A DNA stretch of 64,000 nt, from positions 62,001 to 126,000 of the forward strand of contig JAYOHK010000001.1 of the NCBI GenBank assembly GCA_038118225.1, in the 5' to 3' direction. The notes under the pieces were generated by a model. The model ran no database searches and was not told where the DNA came from. It was given only the letters and a program-made list of their open reading frames with translations. A program made the translations under genes and the position numbers. Shown here in pieces: positions 43,755 through 51,541 of this stretch. The first letter of the stretch is position 1. Every line of letters starts with the position of its first letter. The stretch comes from Pontimonas sp038118225. GTDB lineage: Bacteria > Actinomycetota > Actinomycetes > Actinomycetales > Microbacteriaceae.

Positions 43755-44989
43755 GCAACAACCATGCCCTTAGGCACCACTGTCAGGCCCGACTCGGTGA
43801 CGGTGTAGCCGCGAGAGCGATCCAATTCTGGATCGACGCCGATAGTGGCTCCGGGAGTAACGACGACACCTTTGTCGAGGATTGCGCGTCGAACAATGGC
43901 GCCCTCGCCAATGGCGACTTTCTCGAACACGACCGAGTCGCTTACTTCGGCGCCCGAAAGGATGCGCACCCACGGCCCAATCACGCTTCTGGTGACTTTT
44001 GCGCCTGCGACTAAGCAACCAAGACCGACGAGCGACTCAGTCATCTCTCCAGGTTGGCCCTTATCGTCTTGGGCAAATTTTGCCGGGGGTGAATTCCACT
44101 GCTGCGTGTAAATCGGCCATTCGTTATTGAAAAGGTTAAACACCGGCTCAGCAGAGATGAGGTCCTGGTGCGCTTCAAAGAAGGAGTCAATGGTTCCGAC
44201 GTCTCTCCAGTAGAGGCGATCTCTGGCGGTAGACCCAGGGACGTCGTTGTCAGTCATGTCGTACACAAAGGCTTCGTGTCGCTCCACGAAAGCAGGGATG
44301 ACATCCCCGCCCATATCGTGATTGGATTCGTCCAATTCCGCGTCGTCAATGACCGCCTTAATCAAGACATCCGCGTTAAACACGTAGTTACCCATTGAGG
44401 CGAGAATCTCGTCGGGGGAGTCGGCAAGACCCTCCACCGAGCTTGGCTTCTCGAGGAATTCAGAAATCCGACCGGGGTGTGTGGGATCCACTTGGATCAC
44501 ACCAAACTGGTCGGCAAGGGCCTTCGGCTGTCGAATTCCCGCGACGGTGACTCCTGCGCCAGAGGCGATGTGGGCATCAACCATCTGCTGAAAATCCATC
44601 CGGTAGACGTGGTCAGCGCCAACGACCACAACGATGTCTGGCTTCTCGTCGCGGATGAGGTTCAGCGATTGGTAAATCGCGTCGGCAGAACCGGCAAACC
44701 AGCGCTTACCGAGTCGCTGCTGGGCAGGAGCAGACGCCACATAGGCATTCAACATGCCCGCAAGACGCCAGGTTTGAGATACGTGGCGGTCAAGTGAGTG
44801 GGACTTGTACTGCGTCAAGACCACAATTTGGCGAAGACTGGAATTAATCAGGTTTGAAATCGCAAAGTCGATTAGTCGGTAGTGGCCTGCAAAGGGCACC
44901 GCAGGCTTCGCGCGGTCCTTCGTGAGGGGCATGAGGCGCTTTCCCTCGCCACCAGCAAGGACAATTCCGAACACCTTCGGGCTAGCCAT
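43751..44989 (-). CDS. glgC: Glucose-1-phosphate adenylyltransferase
   Basis: Makes ADP-glucose from glucose-1-phosphate and ATP for glycogen or ADP-glucose-dependent alpha-glucan synthesis. 412 aa. VLAGGEGKRLMPLTKDRAKPAVPFAG (split N-terminal nucleotide motif), WFAGSADAIYQS, GADHVYRMD, sugar-phosphate site EFLEKPS and C-terminal left-handed beta helix. No glgA beside it. ATG start exactly 6 nt after a TACGCT -10, likely leaderless. Co-translated with serB. Confidence 0.95.
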   Translation of the reverse strand: MASPKVFGIVLAGGEGKRLMPLTKDRAKPAVPFAGHYRLIDFAISNLINSSLRQIVVLTQYKSHSLDRHVSQTWRLAGMLNAYVASAPAQQRLGKRWFAGSADAIYQSLNLIRDEKPDIVVVVGADHVYRMDFQQMVDAHIASGAGVTVAGIRQPKALADQFGVIQVDPTHPGRISEFLEKPSSVEGLADSPDEILASMGNYVFNADVLIKAVIDDAELDESNHDMGGDVIPAFVERHEAFVYDMTDNDVPGSTARDRLYWRDVGTIDSFFEAHQDLISAEPVFNLFNNEWPIYTQQWNSPPAKFAQDDKGQPGEMTESLVGLGCLVAGAKVTRSVIGPWVRILSGAEVSDSVVFEKVAIGEGAIVRRAILDKGVVVTPGATIGVDPELDRSRGYTVTESGLTVVPKGMVVA

Positions 44990-44995
44990 ATCCCA

Positions 44996-45001
44996 AGCGT
45001 A
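44996..45001 (-). promoter_or_regulatory. -10 element TACGCT, leaderless start of glgC
   Basis: TACGCT on the minus strand, then 6 nt (TGGGAT), then the glgC ATG. Confidence 0.55.
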
Positions 45002-45043
45002 GACGATGGAAGGCGAAGGGGCAGGGGACTACTCCCACTCGAC

Positions 45044-45049
45044 TAGGCT
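45044..45049 (+). promoter_or_regulatory. -10 element TAGGCT upstream of ABC ATPase
   Basis: TAGGCT ends 9 nt before the ATG at 45059; no ribosome binding site. Confidence 0.45.
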
Positions 45050-45058
45050 TAGACCGTT

Positions 45059-45841
45059 ATGACCACTGTTGCCACCATGTCCGAACTGGGCGTTCGTCGA
45101 GACGGCAACTGGCTACTCCACGACATCAACTGGACGATTGACTCGGCCGACCGGTGGGTGATTCTGGGGCCCAACGGGGCAGGAAAAACCACGCTTTTGA
45201 GCCTGCTGGCATCTTTGATGCACCCGAGCGAAGGTGAGCTCCACGTCCTCGGAGAGCGGGTGGGCTCTGTGGACGTATTTGAGCTTCGCCCACGCGTAGG
45301 TTTTGCCTCAAGTGCGATGGCAAAGAGAATTCCAAAATCGGAGACCGTTCTTGACGCCGTGTTAACCGCGGCGCAATCGGTGACTGGTCGCTGGGTTGAA
45401 GAATACGAAGACATCGATATTCGCCGCGCGCAGCGCGTATTAGGAGAGTGGCACCTTGGCCACTTGGCCGAGCGTCCGATCGGGACGCTCTCTGATGGCG
45501 AGCTCAAGCGTGTTCAAATCGCCCGGTCTGTAATGACCGACCCGGAGTTGCTGTTGCTTGACGAGCCCGCAGGAAGCCTGGATTTGGGTGGGCGCGAGGA
45601 CGTTATCGGGCTTCTTGACCAGTTTGCCGCGTGGGATGCAGCACCCGCCATGGTGATGGTGACCCACCACGTTGAGGAAATTCCGCCGAGCTTCACCCAT
45701 ACGCTGCTGCTCCGCGATGGGGAAGTTTTCAAGGCTGGTCCGGTGGCGGACGTGGTTACCTCAGAGAACTTGACCAATTTGTTTGACCGCCACCTTGTCG
45801 TAAACAGAGCAAATGGCCGCTTCACGGCACAAAGTGCCTAA
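45059..45841 (+). CDS. ABC transporter-type ATPase, no partner nearby
   Basis: 260 aa single ABC domain: Walker A GPNGAGKTT, a Q-loop replaced by SSAMAKRIP, signature LSDGELKRVQIA (D in place of G), Walker B LLLLDEPAGSLD and H-loop THHVEE. No permease or binding protein is adjacent. It resembles the stand-alone ModF/YlmA-like ATPases; substrate unknown. ATG start after a TAGGCT -10. Confidence 0.85.
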   Translation: MTTVATMSELGVRRDGNWLLHDINWTIDSADRWVILGPNGAGKTTLLSLLASLMHPSEGELHVLGERVGSVDVFELRPRVGFASSAMAKRIPKSETVLDAVLTAAQSVTGRWVEEYEDIDIRRAQRVLGEWHLGHLAERPIGTLSDGELKRVQIARSVMTDPELLLLDEPAGSLDLGGREDVIGLLDQFAAWDAAPAMVMVTHHVEEIPPSFTHTLLLRDGEVFKAGPVADVVTSENLTNLFDRHLVVNRANGRFTAQSA

Positions 45842-45849
45842 GAACCTGG

Positions 45850-45855
45850 TATCGT
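45850..45855 (+). promoter_or_regulatory. -10 element TATCGT for rpmE
   Basis: TATCGT in the 62-nt gap before rpmE, giving a leader of about 42 nt with an AAGGAT-type ribosome binding site. No hairpin of note. Confidence 0.45.
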
Positions 45856-45903
45856 TTCCCCTTGGCTTAGAAGACCTTTTCAACACCACAAGGATTACCC
45901 GCT

Positions 45904-46155
45904 ATGAAGGCTGAGATTCACCCCGACTACCACACGGTTGTTTTCCGCGACCTTACTTCGGGAGAGTCGTTTTTGACCCGTTCCACTGCAACCAGCGACA
46001 AGACTGTTGAGTGGGAAGACGGTAACTCCTACCCAGTGATCGACGTTGAAATCTCGTCTGCTTCCCACCCGTTCTACACCGGTAAGCAGCGCATCCTCGA
46101 CTCCGCTGGTCGCGTCGAGAAGTTCAACCAGCGCTTCAAGAACTTCGGCGCCTAA
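45904..46155 (+). CDS. rpmE: 50S ribosomal protein L31 type B
   Basis: 83 aa. KAEIHPDYHTVVFRDLTSGESF at the N-terminus (split) and KFNQRFKNFG at the C-terminus. It has no cysteine, so it is the zinc-independent (C-minus, type B) L31 that in other bacteria is induced by zinc limitation and replaces the zinc-binding form; no Zur box is evident upstream. ATG start. The stop abuts the convergent exonuclease stop with no gap. Confidence 0.95.
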   Translation: MKAEIHPDYHTVVFRDLTSGESFLTRSTATSDKTVEWEDGNSYPVIDVEISSASHPFYTGKQRILDSAGRVEKFNQRFKNFGA

Positions 46156-46842
46156 TCAGTCGCTAAGCGGCCACCGGCCGTCAACGCTCCGAGCGGGGCG
46201 ACCTTGGCTTTCGAGGTAGCGCTTAAAGTTCTCTGCCCAGGCGTATGCCCAATCGACTTGCTTGTCGTGGAGTGCGTAGGGGTCTGACATCTCGTCGGGA
46301 TACTTTTCGATGAGAGCTCTGGCGACAAGCCCCGCTGTCACCGCATCGCCCTCTGCGTTGTGGGCCGCGTCGTTGATGATGCCATAGTGCATCGAGACCA
46401 CATCGAGGGTGCGCTTCCCCTTGCGATAGGTATCAAGTGCGCGGTCGATGACGAGTGGATCAATTACTGGCTTTGGGTTTTCCAGCGGCGCCACGGCGTA
46501 ACGCTTCGCTTCGCTGTTGGTGAGGCTTAAGTCGTAGCTAGCGTTGTACGCCACGAGGGGCACGCCTTCGCCGAGCAACCGATGAAGATGTTCCATCAAC
46601 TCGGTGACGACTTCGGAGGCGGGCCGTCCTTGCTCCTGGGCCATTTTGGTGGTGATTCCGTGTACTTCTGTCGCTCGCGGTGGAATCACGACCCCAGGGT
46701 CTGCGAGCCAGCTGTATCGCTCAACCAAAGCGCCAGTTTCATCCATCACACCAAGAAACGCGGTGACGATTCTGTCGTCGCGGGTGGATAACCCCGTCGT
46801 TTCTGTGTCAAAAACCGCTATTCGATCAGACCAGTGCGCCAT
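46156..46842 (-). CDS. DnaQ-like 3'-5' exonuclease
   Basis: 228 aa DEDDh-type exonuclease: motif I FDTETTGLS, EVHGITTKMA, motif II VAYNASYDLSLT, and HNAEGDA with the His-x4-Asp of motif III. Annotated in related genomes as a DNA polymerase III epsilon-like exonuclease. It may proofread or act in repair; since PolA has lost its own exonuclease, a partner role is possible but unproven. ATG start 6 nt after TAGGCT. Confidence 0.88.
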   Translation of the reverse strand: MAHWSDRIAVFDTETTGLSTRDDRIVTAFLGVMDETGALVERYSWLADPGVVIPPRATEVHGITTKMAQEQGRPASEVVTELMEHLHRLLGEGVPLVAYNASYDLSLTNSEAKRYAVAPLENPKPVIDPLVIDRALDTYRKGKRTLDVVSMHYGIINDAAHNAEGDAVTAGLVARALIEKYPDEMSDPYALHDKQVDWAYAWAENFKRYLESQGRPARSVDGRWPLSD

Positions 46843-46848
46843 GGGCCC

Positions 46849-46854
46849 AGCCTA
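46849..46854 (-). promoter_or_regulatory. -10 element TAGGCT, leaderless start of exonuclease
   Basis: TAGGCT on the minus strand, then 6 nt (GGGCCC), then the ATG at 46842. Confidence 0.55.
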
Positions 46855-46876
46855 ACCAGAATGGTCGCTACCCGGC

Positions 46877-48577
46877 TTAGGCCACAGCCAACCAGTAGAA
46901 ACCGTGACTTCCGAGCGTCAGGGAAATCTCCCCGTTTGCTCCAGGGGTGGGGAACTGTGCACCCCCGAACAAGTCGGTCAAGCCCTTGTTGTGGAGATCC
47001 TTGGGCAAGGCGAGGCTCACCGATGTGGGGTTGTGAGCAAAGGAGAACACACAGAGAATCGTCTCTGGCTGCTCGCCAGGTAGACACTCATCCGCAGTGG
47101 TCTCCCGAAGGAATGCCAAGACCGAATCGTTGTCGGTGGTGAGCATTCGAATCGAACCGACGCCCAATACCGGGTGTGCCCGTCTTAGGTGCAGCACGTT
47201 GCGCACAAAATGAAGGAACGAACGCGATTGGGCGAGTTGGGTTTCCACGTTCACCGCGTTGTAGTGATAACCCAGTGACTGCACGACAGGCAAATACAGC
47301 TTTCCGGGGTCGGCGGTCGAGAATCCTGCGTTTCGATCGGGAGTCCACTGCATCGGTGTACGGGAGGCGTCACGGTCGTTGAGCCAAATATTGTCACCCA
47401 TGGCGATTTCATCCCCGTAGTAGAGAAATGGAGTTCCCGGCAGAGCCAGAAGCAGAGCATGAACGAGTTCGAGCTCGTGGCGCGAGTTATCGAGAAGTGG
47501 AGCCAGGCGCCGGCGAATTCCTACGTTCACTCGCATTCTCGGGTCGTAGGCGTACCAGCCATAGAGCGCTTGACGCTCATCGTCTGTCACCATCTCCAGG
47601 CTTAATTCGTCGTGATTGCGCAGGAACACCGCCCAACTCGCGTCACGAGGAATCTCAGTGGCGTCAGCGAGCACGGCGGCAAGCCCGTTCACCATTTGCG
47701 AGCGAAGCGCGTAGAAGATCCTTGGCATTACGGGAAAGTCGAAGGCCATGTGGCATTCTGGCTCTTCCTCGGTGCCGAAGTATTTGGCGGTTTCTGCAGG
47801 TGCCTGGTTTGCCTCCGACACCAGCGCCTTGCCGGGGTATTCCCGGTCAATCATGGCCCGAAGAGAACGGATGAATTCGTGGGTTTCTGGTTCGCTCTCA
47901 CCCGTGCCACCATCTGACTCAAACAGGTAGGGGACCGCGTCCAAACGGAAACCATCCACACCAAGGTCAAGCCAGAACCTGGTCACATCAAACATTTCCT
48001 GCTGAACCGCAGGGTTTCCATAATTTAGGTCCGGTTGGTGACTAAAGAACCGGTGGAAGTAGAACTGTCGCCGCTCTGAATCAAACGCCCAGTTAGAGGT
48101 CTCAGTGTCACTAAAGATGACGCGAATATCTGGCCAGAGCTCGTCGGTGTCTGACCATACGTAGTAGTCACCGTAGGGCCCGTGGGGGTCGGTGCGCGAT
48201 TTTTGGAACCATTCGTGCTGATCCGACGTGTGGTTAAGGACCAGGTCGATCATGACGCGCATATTGCGCTGGTGGGCCTGGGTGACTAGTTCGCGAAAGT
48301 CATCGAGGGTTCCGTATTCGGGCAATACCTGCCGGTAGTCGGCGATGTCGTACCCGCCATCGAGCAGGGGAGAGGCATAAAACGGAGGCAGCCAGAGCGC
48401 GTTAACGCCGAGCCACTCCAGATAGTCGAGTTTGCTAATCAGCCCTTGAAAGTCTCCGATGCCATCGCCATCCGAATCGGCGAAGCTTCGCACCATGACT
48501 TCATAGAAAATTGCGCGCCGGTACCACGTGGGGTTGTGCTTGAGACCTGGCTGGCCAAATGGAACGGTGAAGCTCAC
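46877..48577 (-). CDS. treS: Trehalose synthase (maltose alpha-D-glucosyltransferase)
   Basis: GH13 enzyme interconverting maltose and trehalose. 566 aa. WYRRAIFYEVMVRSFADSDG at the start is typical of TreS; catalytic Asp213 (GFRLDAVPYL), Glu255 (VSEANQAP) and Asp323 (LRNHDEL). No fused or adjacent maltokinase, glgE or glgB, which often accompany treS. GTG start with AAAGGAT 5 nt upstream. Transcribed from a TAGACT about 54 nt upstream. Confidence 0.9.
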   Translation of the reverse strand: MSFTVPFGQPGLKHNPTWYRRAIFYEVMVRSFADSDGDGIGDFQGLISKLDYLEWLGVNALWLPPFYASPLLDGGYDIADYRQVLPEYGTLDDFRELVTQAHQRNMRVMIDLVLNHTSDQHEWFQKSRTDPHGPYGDYYVWSDTDELWPDIRVIFSDTETSNWAFDSERRQFYFHRFFSHQPDLNYGNPAVQQEMFDVTRFWLDLGVDGFRLDAVPYLFESDGGTGESEPETHEFIRSLRAMIDREYPGKALVSEANQAPAETAKYFGTEEEPECHMAFDFPVMPRIFYALRSQMVNGLAAVLADATEIPRDASWAVFLRNHDELSLEMVTDDERQALYGWYAYDPRMRVNVGIRRRLAPLLDNSRHELELVHALLLALPGTPFLYYGDEIAMGDNIWLNDRDASRTPMQWTPDRNAGFSTADPGKLYLPVVQSLGYHYNAVNVETQLAQSRSFLHFVRNVLHLRRAHPVLGVGSIRMLTTDNDSVLAFLRETTADECLPGEQPETILCVFSFAHNPTSVSLALPKDLHNKGLTDLFGGAQFPTPGANGEISLTLGSHGFYWLAVA

Positions 48578-48630
48578 AGGGATCCTTTAACAAATCGGGG
48601 CCTCACCGGGCCCAGTGTGTGGTCTAAAAA

Positions 48631-48636
48631 AGTCTA
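48631..48636 (-). promoter_or_regulatory. -10 element TAGACT for treS
   Basis: TAGACT in the 63-nt gap between ybaK-like and treS genes (both minus strand), followed by a T-rich stretch and a GGGCC/GGCCC hairpin, then the treS ribosome binding site. Confidence 0.4.
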
Positions 48637-48640
48637 CGCA

Positions 48641-49102
48641 CTAGTGGACGTTGATTATTTCGGCTTTCGAAAGCTCACGTAAACGATCAGGAGCAATAGG
48701 GAATACCGCATTGGCGCTGCCTGCGGCCGCCCACAACTCGTCTATCGCCAAAAGGTCTTCATCCATGAAGGTGCGCACGGGATTAACGTGTCCAAATGGA
48801 GGTACACCGCCAATGGAATAGCCCGTAACCGTCTTAACTTGGTCCGCATCAGCCTTACCCAGGCTCACCCCCAGGAGTGCCGATACGGCATCCACATTGA
48901 CCCGGCTCGGGCCAGACACAAGCAAGAGGACGGGCTCGCCGTCAATGGCGAAGACGAGAGACTTGACGATGGCGGCGACTGGGCAACCCACCGCATCCGC
49001 AGCTTCTTGTGCCGTGTGGGTCGTCTCGGCCATTTCTCGAATGTCAAAATCAAGCCCTGGAGTGTGGTCCAGAAACCGCTGAACGCCCTTTGACGAGACC
49101 AT
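48641..49102 (-). CDS. YbaK/EbsC-type aminoacyl-tRNA deacylase-like protein
   Basis: 153 aa. AAIVKSLVFAIDG with the conserved Lys47, LLLVSGPSRVN and GYSIGGVPPFGH, the family hallmarks. The family clears mischarged tRNAs such as Cys-tRNA(Pro). ATG start shares one base with the stop of the upstream phosphatase gene. Confidence 0.88.
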   Translation of the reverse strand: MVSSKGVQRFLDHTPGLDFDIREMAETTHTAQEAADAVGCPVAAIVKSLVFAIDGEPVLLLVSGPSRVNVDAVSALLGVSLGKADADQVKTVTGYSIGGVPPFGHVNPVRTFMDEDLLAIDELWAAAGSANAVFPIAPDRLRELSKAEIINVH

Positions 49103-49734
49103 TAGCTCGCCTTTTCGCGCGCTTCTTCGGGGTTTTGTTCCTCAAAGCTCTCTCCGCCAATATGCGAGGCACGAACCTCCATCGGGTCATCAAACTGCAC
49201 CAAACGAAGGCCCTTGGTGGAGTGTTCAAAGCTATGTACGGAGCAATTCCGGATTACGTCGTTGTGGACGCCAGGAGCTGCATATTCCACGACACTACGG
49301 ATCACCCCTCCGTGGGTGACCACGAGAATGTCAGCATTGGGATGGCGGATAGCCAGATCACCCAGTGCTCGAAGAACGCGCTTCTGGACGTCTTCGCGAG
49401 GTTCGCGACCGGGAACAGGAGTATCTCCGGGGAAACGCTCGTCCAATTCACTCCTGGTTGCGCCCTCTGCCTCGCCATACGAACGCTCCACAATGGCCGC
49501 AACCGGCAGCGGCAGCGGCATATGCAGGCGCCTCGCGATGATAGTGGCGGTCTCTAGCGCCCGAGAGAGTGGGCTAGCAACAATCAGATCAAACTGGTGG
49601 CGAGAGAGCACCCCACCCACAGTTTGGGCCTGACGACGGCCTGTGTCATTGAGGGGAATATCGCTCGAGCCTTGGATGCGGTGGATTCGATTCCACTCGG
49701 TCTCGCCATGGCGAACAAGGAAAAAACGGGTCAT
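49102..49734 (-). CDS. Histidine phosphatase family protein (phosphoglycerate mutase-like)
   Basis: 210 aa. RHGETEWN with catalytic His9, VASPLSRALETATII, ERSYGEAEG with the acid Glu and VVTHGGVIR. Closest to broad-specificity phosphatases and cofactor-dependent mutases; the substrate cannot be told. ATG start with GGGAG upstream. Upstream gene of a pair with the YbaK-like deacylase. Confidence 0.88.
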   Translation of the reverse strand: MTRFFLVRHGETEWNRIHRIQGSSDIPLNDTGRRQAQTVGGVLSRHQFDLIVASPLSRALETATIIARRLHMPLPLPVAAIVERSYGEAEGATRSELDERFPGDTPVPGREPREDVQKRVLRALGDLAIRHPNADILVVTHGGVIRSVVEYAAPGVHNDVIRNCSVHSFEHSTKGLRLVQFDDPMEVRASHIGGESFEEQNPEEAREKAS

Positions 49735-49769
49735 ACATCTCCCAGACTGGTTCCTGAACCCTCAGGGCA

Positions 49770-50633
49770 TCAGGCAACTGAAACGCGTACGGCTTCCGAC
49801 ATTGCCACTAGGGCTTCGGAGGTGCCGGCTTCTATCTTAACTGTCGCGAGGGAATCTGCCTTAGTGGGACCTCTATTGATCACCACGACCGGCTTTTTCT
49901 GCTTTTTCGCCTGCGACACCAAACGCATTCCGGTGTTCACCACAAGCGATGACCCAGCCACCACCAGGGCGTCGGCGCCGTCTACCAACGCAGCAGCCGA
50001 CTGGAACACGCTGGTGGGAACAAACTCGCCAAAAAAGACGACTTCAGGTTTGAGCATGCCCTCGCACAGGTCACAGGTGGGGATGATGAAATCCCAATCA
50101 GTTTCCACGCTCACGTCGCCATCTGGCATCACCTGTTGATCACGCATGGCTTCGACGAAACCTGGATTCGCGGCGTCGATTTGAGAAGCGATTCCATCGC
50201 GCGAGTATGACTGTGAACATTGCAGGCAACGCACGCGGTCTAGACGCCCGTGAAGGTCAACGATGCGCATGGATCCTGCTTCGTGGTGAAGGCCGTCAAC
50301 ATTTTGAGTCACCACGCCCACGGCGACGCCGTCTTTTTCGAGTTGGGCGACTGCCGTGTGGCCTGCGTTAGGGACGGCCTTGTGGAACGTGCGCCACCCC
50401 AGGTGCGATCCCATCCAATAGCGACGTCGGCGCTCGGAAGAATTCAAGAACTCGTTCAAGCTCATTGGGTGGTTCTTGGGTGCACCCTCACCCCGGTAGT
50501 CCGGAATTCCTGAATCGGTTGAAATACCCGCGCCGGTCAAGATCGCAACCTTGCGGCCTGAAAGAACATTCAACGCTTCGTCGACGCCCGGAACGACAGG
50601 TGGATGCAGGGGAGTGACAGGGGCAAGAGCCAT
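49770..50633 (-). CDS. Sirtuin-family NAD-dependent protein deacylase
   Basis: 287 aa from the ATG at 50633, chosen for the strong AAGGAGGTG just upstream; the frame extends further up without support. Rossmann motif LTGAGISTDSGIPDYRG, TQNVDGLHHEAG, catalytic His128 (DLHGR), zinc cysteines C136, C139, C187 and C190, and VAGSSLVV. Removes acyl groups from lysines using NAD. Divergent from the SpoU methyltransferase. Confidence 0.92.
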   Translation of the reverse strand: MALAPVTPLHPPVVPGVDEALNVLSGRKVAILTGAGISTDSGIPDYRGEGAPKNHPMSLNEFLNSSERRRRYWMGSHLGWRTFHKAVPNAGHTAVAQLEKDGVAVGVVTQNVDGLHHEAGSMRIVDLHGRLDRVRCLQCSQSYSRDGIASQIDAANPGFVEAMRDQQVMPDGDVSVETDWDFIIPTCDLCEGMLKPEVVFFGEFVPTSVFQSAAALVDGADALVVAGSSLVVNTGMRLVSQAKKQKKPVVVINRGPTKADSLATVKIEAGTSEALVAMSEAVRVSVA

Positions 50634-50667
50634 GACACACCTCCTTGGACCAATCTGGCTTGGACTG

Positions 50668-50673
50668 AGAGTA
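50668..50673 (-). promoter_or_regulatory. -10 element TACTCT for sirtuin gene
   Basis: TACTCT on the minus strand 34 nt before the sirtuin ATG, giving a short leader that carries the AAGGAGGTG ribosome binding site. Confidence 0.45.
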
Positions 50674-50719
50674 TTAGGTGTTTTTTTCAAACATGTTTCA
50701 AGAAGCTAGGAGCTTTTTT

Positions 50720-51541
50720 GTGAGGGTTCTCGACTGGGAGGGTGCAGGAGCGTCCCTGCTTGCTGACTACCGTGACCTCACCGACTCCGCTCTTCGGCGG
50801 GTGAGTGAACCCGAAGAGGGGCTCTATATCGCCGAGTCACTGACCATTTTGGGTCGGGCACTGGATGCTGGTCACCAACCCAGGAGCGTCCTGACCAGCG
50901 CCAAATGGCTTGGACCGTTGGATGTGCTCCTCGCAGAACACGGTGCACCCGATGACTTACCCGTGATTATTGGCGACGATGAGCACCTTGAGGCGCTGAC
51001 TGGCTTTCATTTGCACCGAGGCACGCTTGCCAGCATGCACCGCCCTATCCTTCCCAGCCTGGACTCGATCATCGGGGGCGCGTCACGCATTGTCGTTCTA
51101 GAAGACATCGTCGACCACACCAACGTGGGGGCCCTATTTCGGTCGGTTGCCGGTATGGGTGCCGACGCGGTCATTGTGTCGCCACAATGCGCCGATCCGC
51201 TCTATCGCAGGAGTGTGAGGGTGAGCATGGGAACGGTGTTGCAAGTGCCGTGGACAAGGGCCACATCAACACCCGAACTGGTGGATTCTTTGCATGATCA
51301 CGGTTTTGTGGTGGCGGGGCTTGCACTGGGGCCGTCGTCGGTGAACTTTGACCAGTGGGTACCCAGTGCCCCGGAGCGTGTGGCAATGGTGCTCGGCAGT
51401 GAGGGTCCAGGACTGAGCAACAAGACATTGGGATTGTGCGATGTGTTGGTCGAGATTCCACTTGCACACGGAGTGGATTCACTCAACGTGGCCGCCGCGG
51501 GTGCCGTCGCGCTGCACGCTCTTCGCGCTGCACGCTCTTAG
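50720..51541 (+). CDS. SpoU/TrmH-family RNA 2'-O-methyltransferase
   Basis: 273 aa from the GTG at 50720, chosen for AGGAG 7 nt upstream; an upstream ATG at 50693 is less likely. N-terminal RNA-binding region (EPEEGLYIAES) and knotted SPOUT domain with NVGALFRSVAGMGADAV, MVLGSEGPGLS and SLNVAAAGAVALHAL. The family methylates 23S rRNA or tRNA ribose; the target is not known. Its TAG shares TTAG with convergent dnaE2. Confidence 0.9.
   Translation: MRVLDWEGAGASLLADYRDLTDSALRRVSEPEEGLYIAESLTILGRALDAGHQPRSVLTSAKWLGPLDVLLAEHGAPDDLPVIIGDDEHLEALTGFHLHRGTLASMHRPILPSLDSIIGGASRIVVLEDIVDHTNVGALFRSVAGMGADAVIVSPQCADPLYRRSVRVSMGTVLQVPWTRATSTPELVDSLHDHGFVVAGLALGPSSVNFDQWVPSAPERVAMVLGSEGPGLSNKTLGLCDVLVEIPLAHGVDSLNVAAAGAVALHALRAARS

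Noticed and set aside
47130..47138. TTGTCGGTG, second PafBC-like half motif
   Set aside because: Inside treS coding sequence, no -10 at the right spacing.
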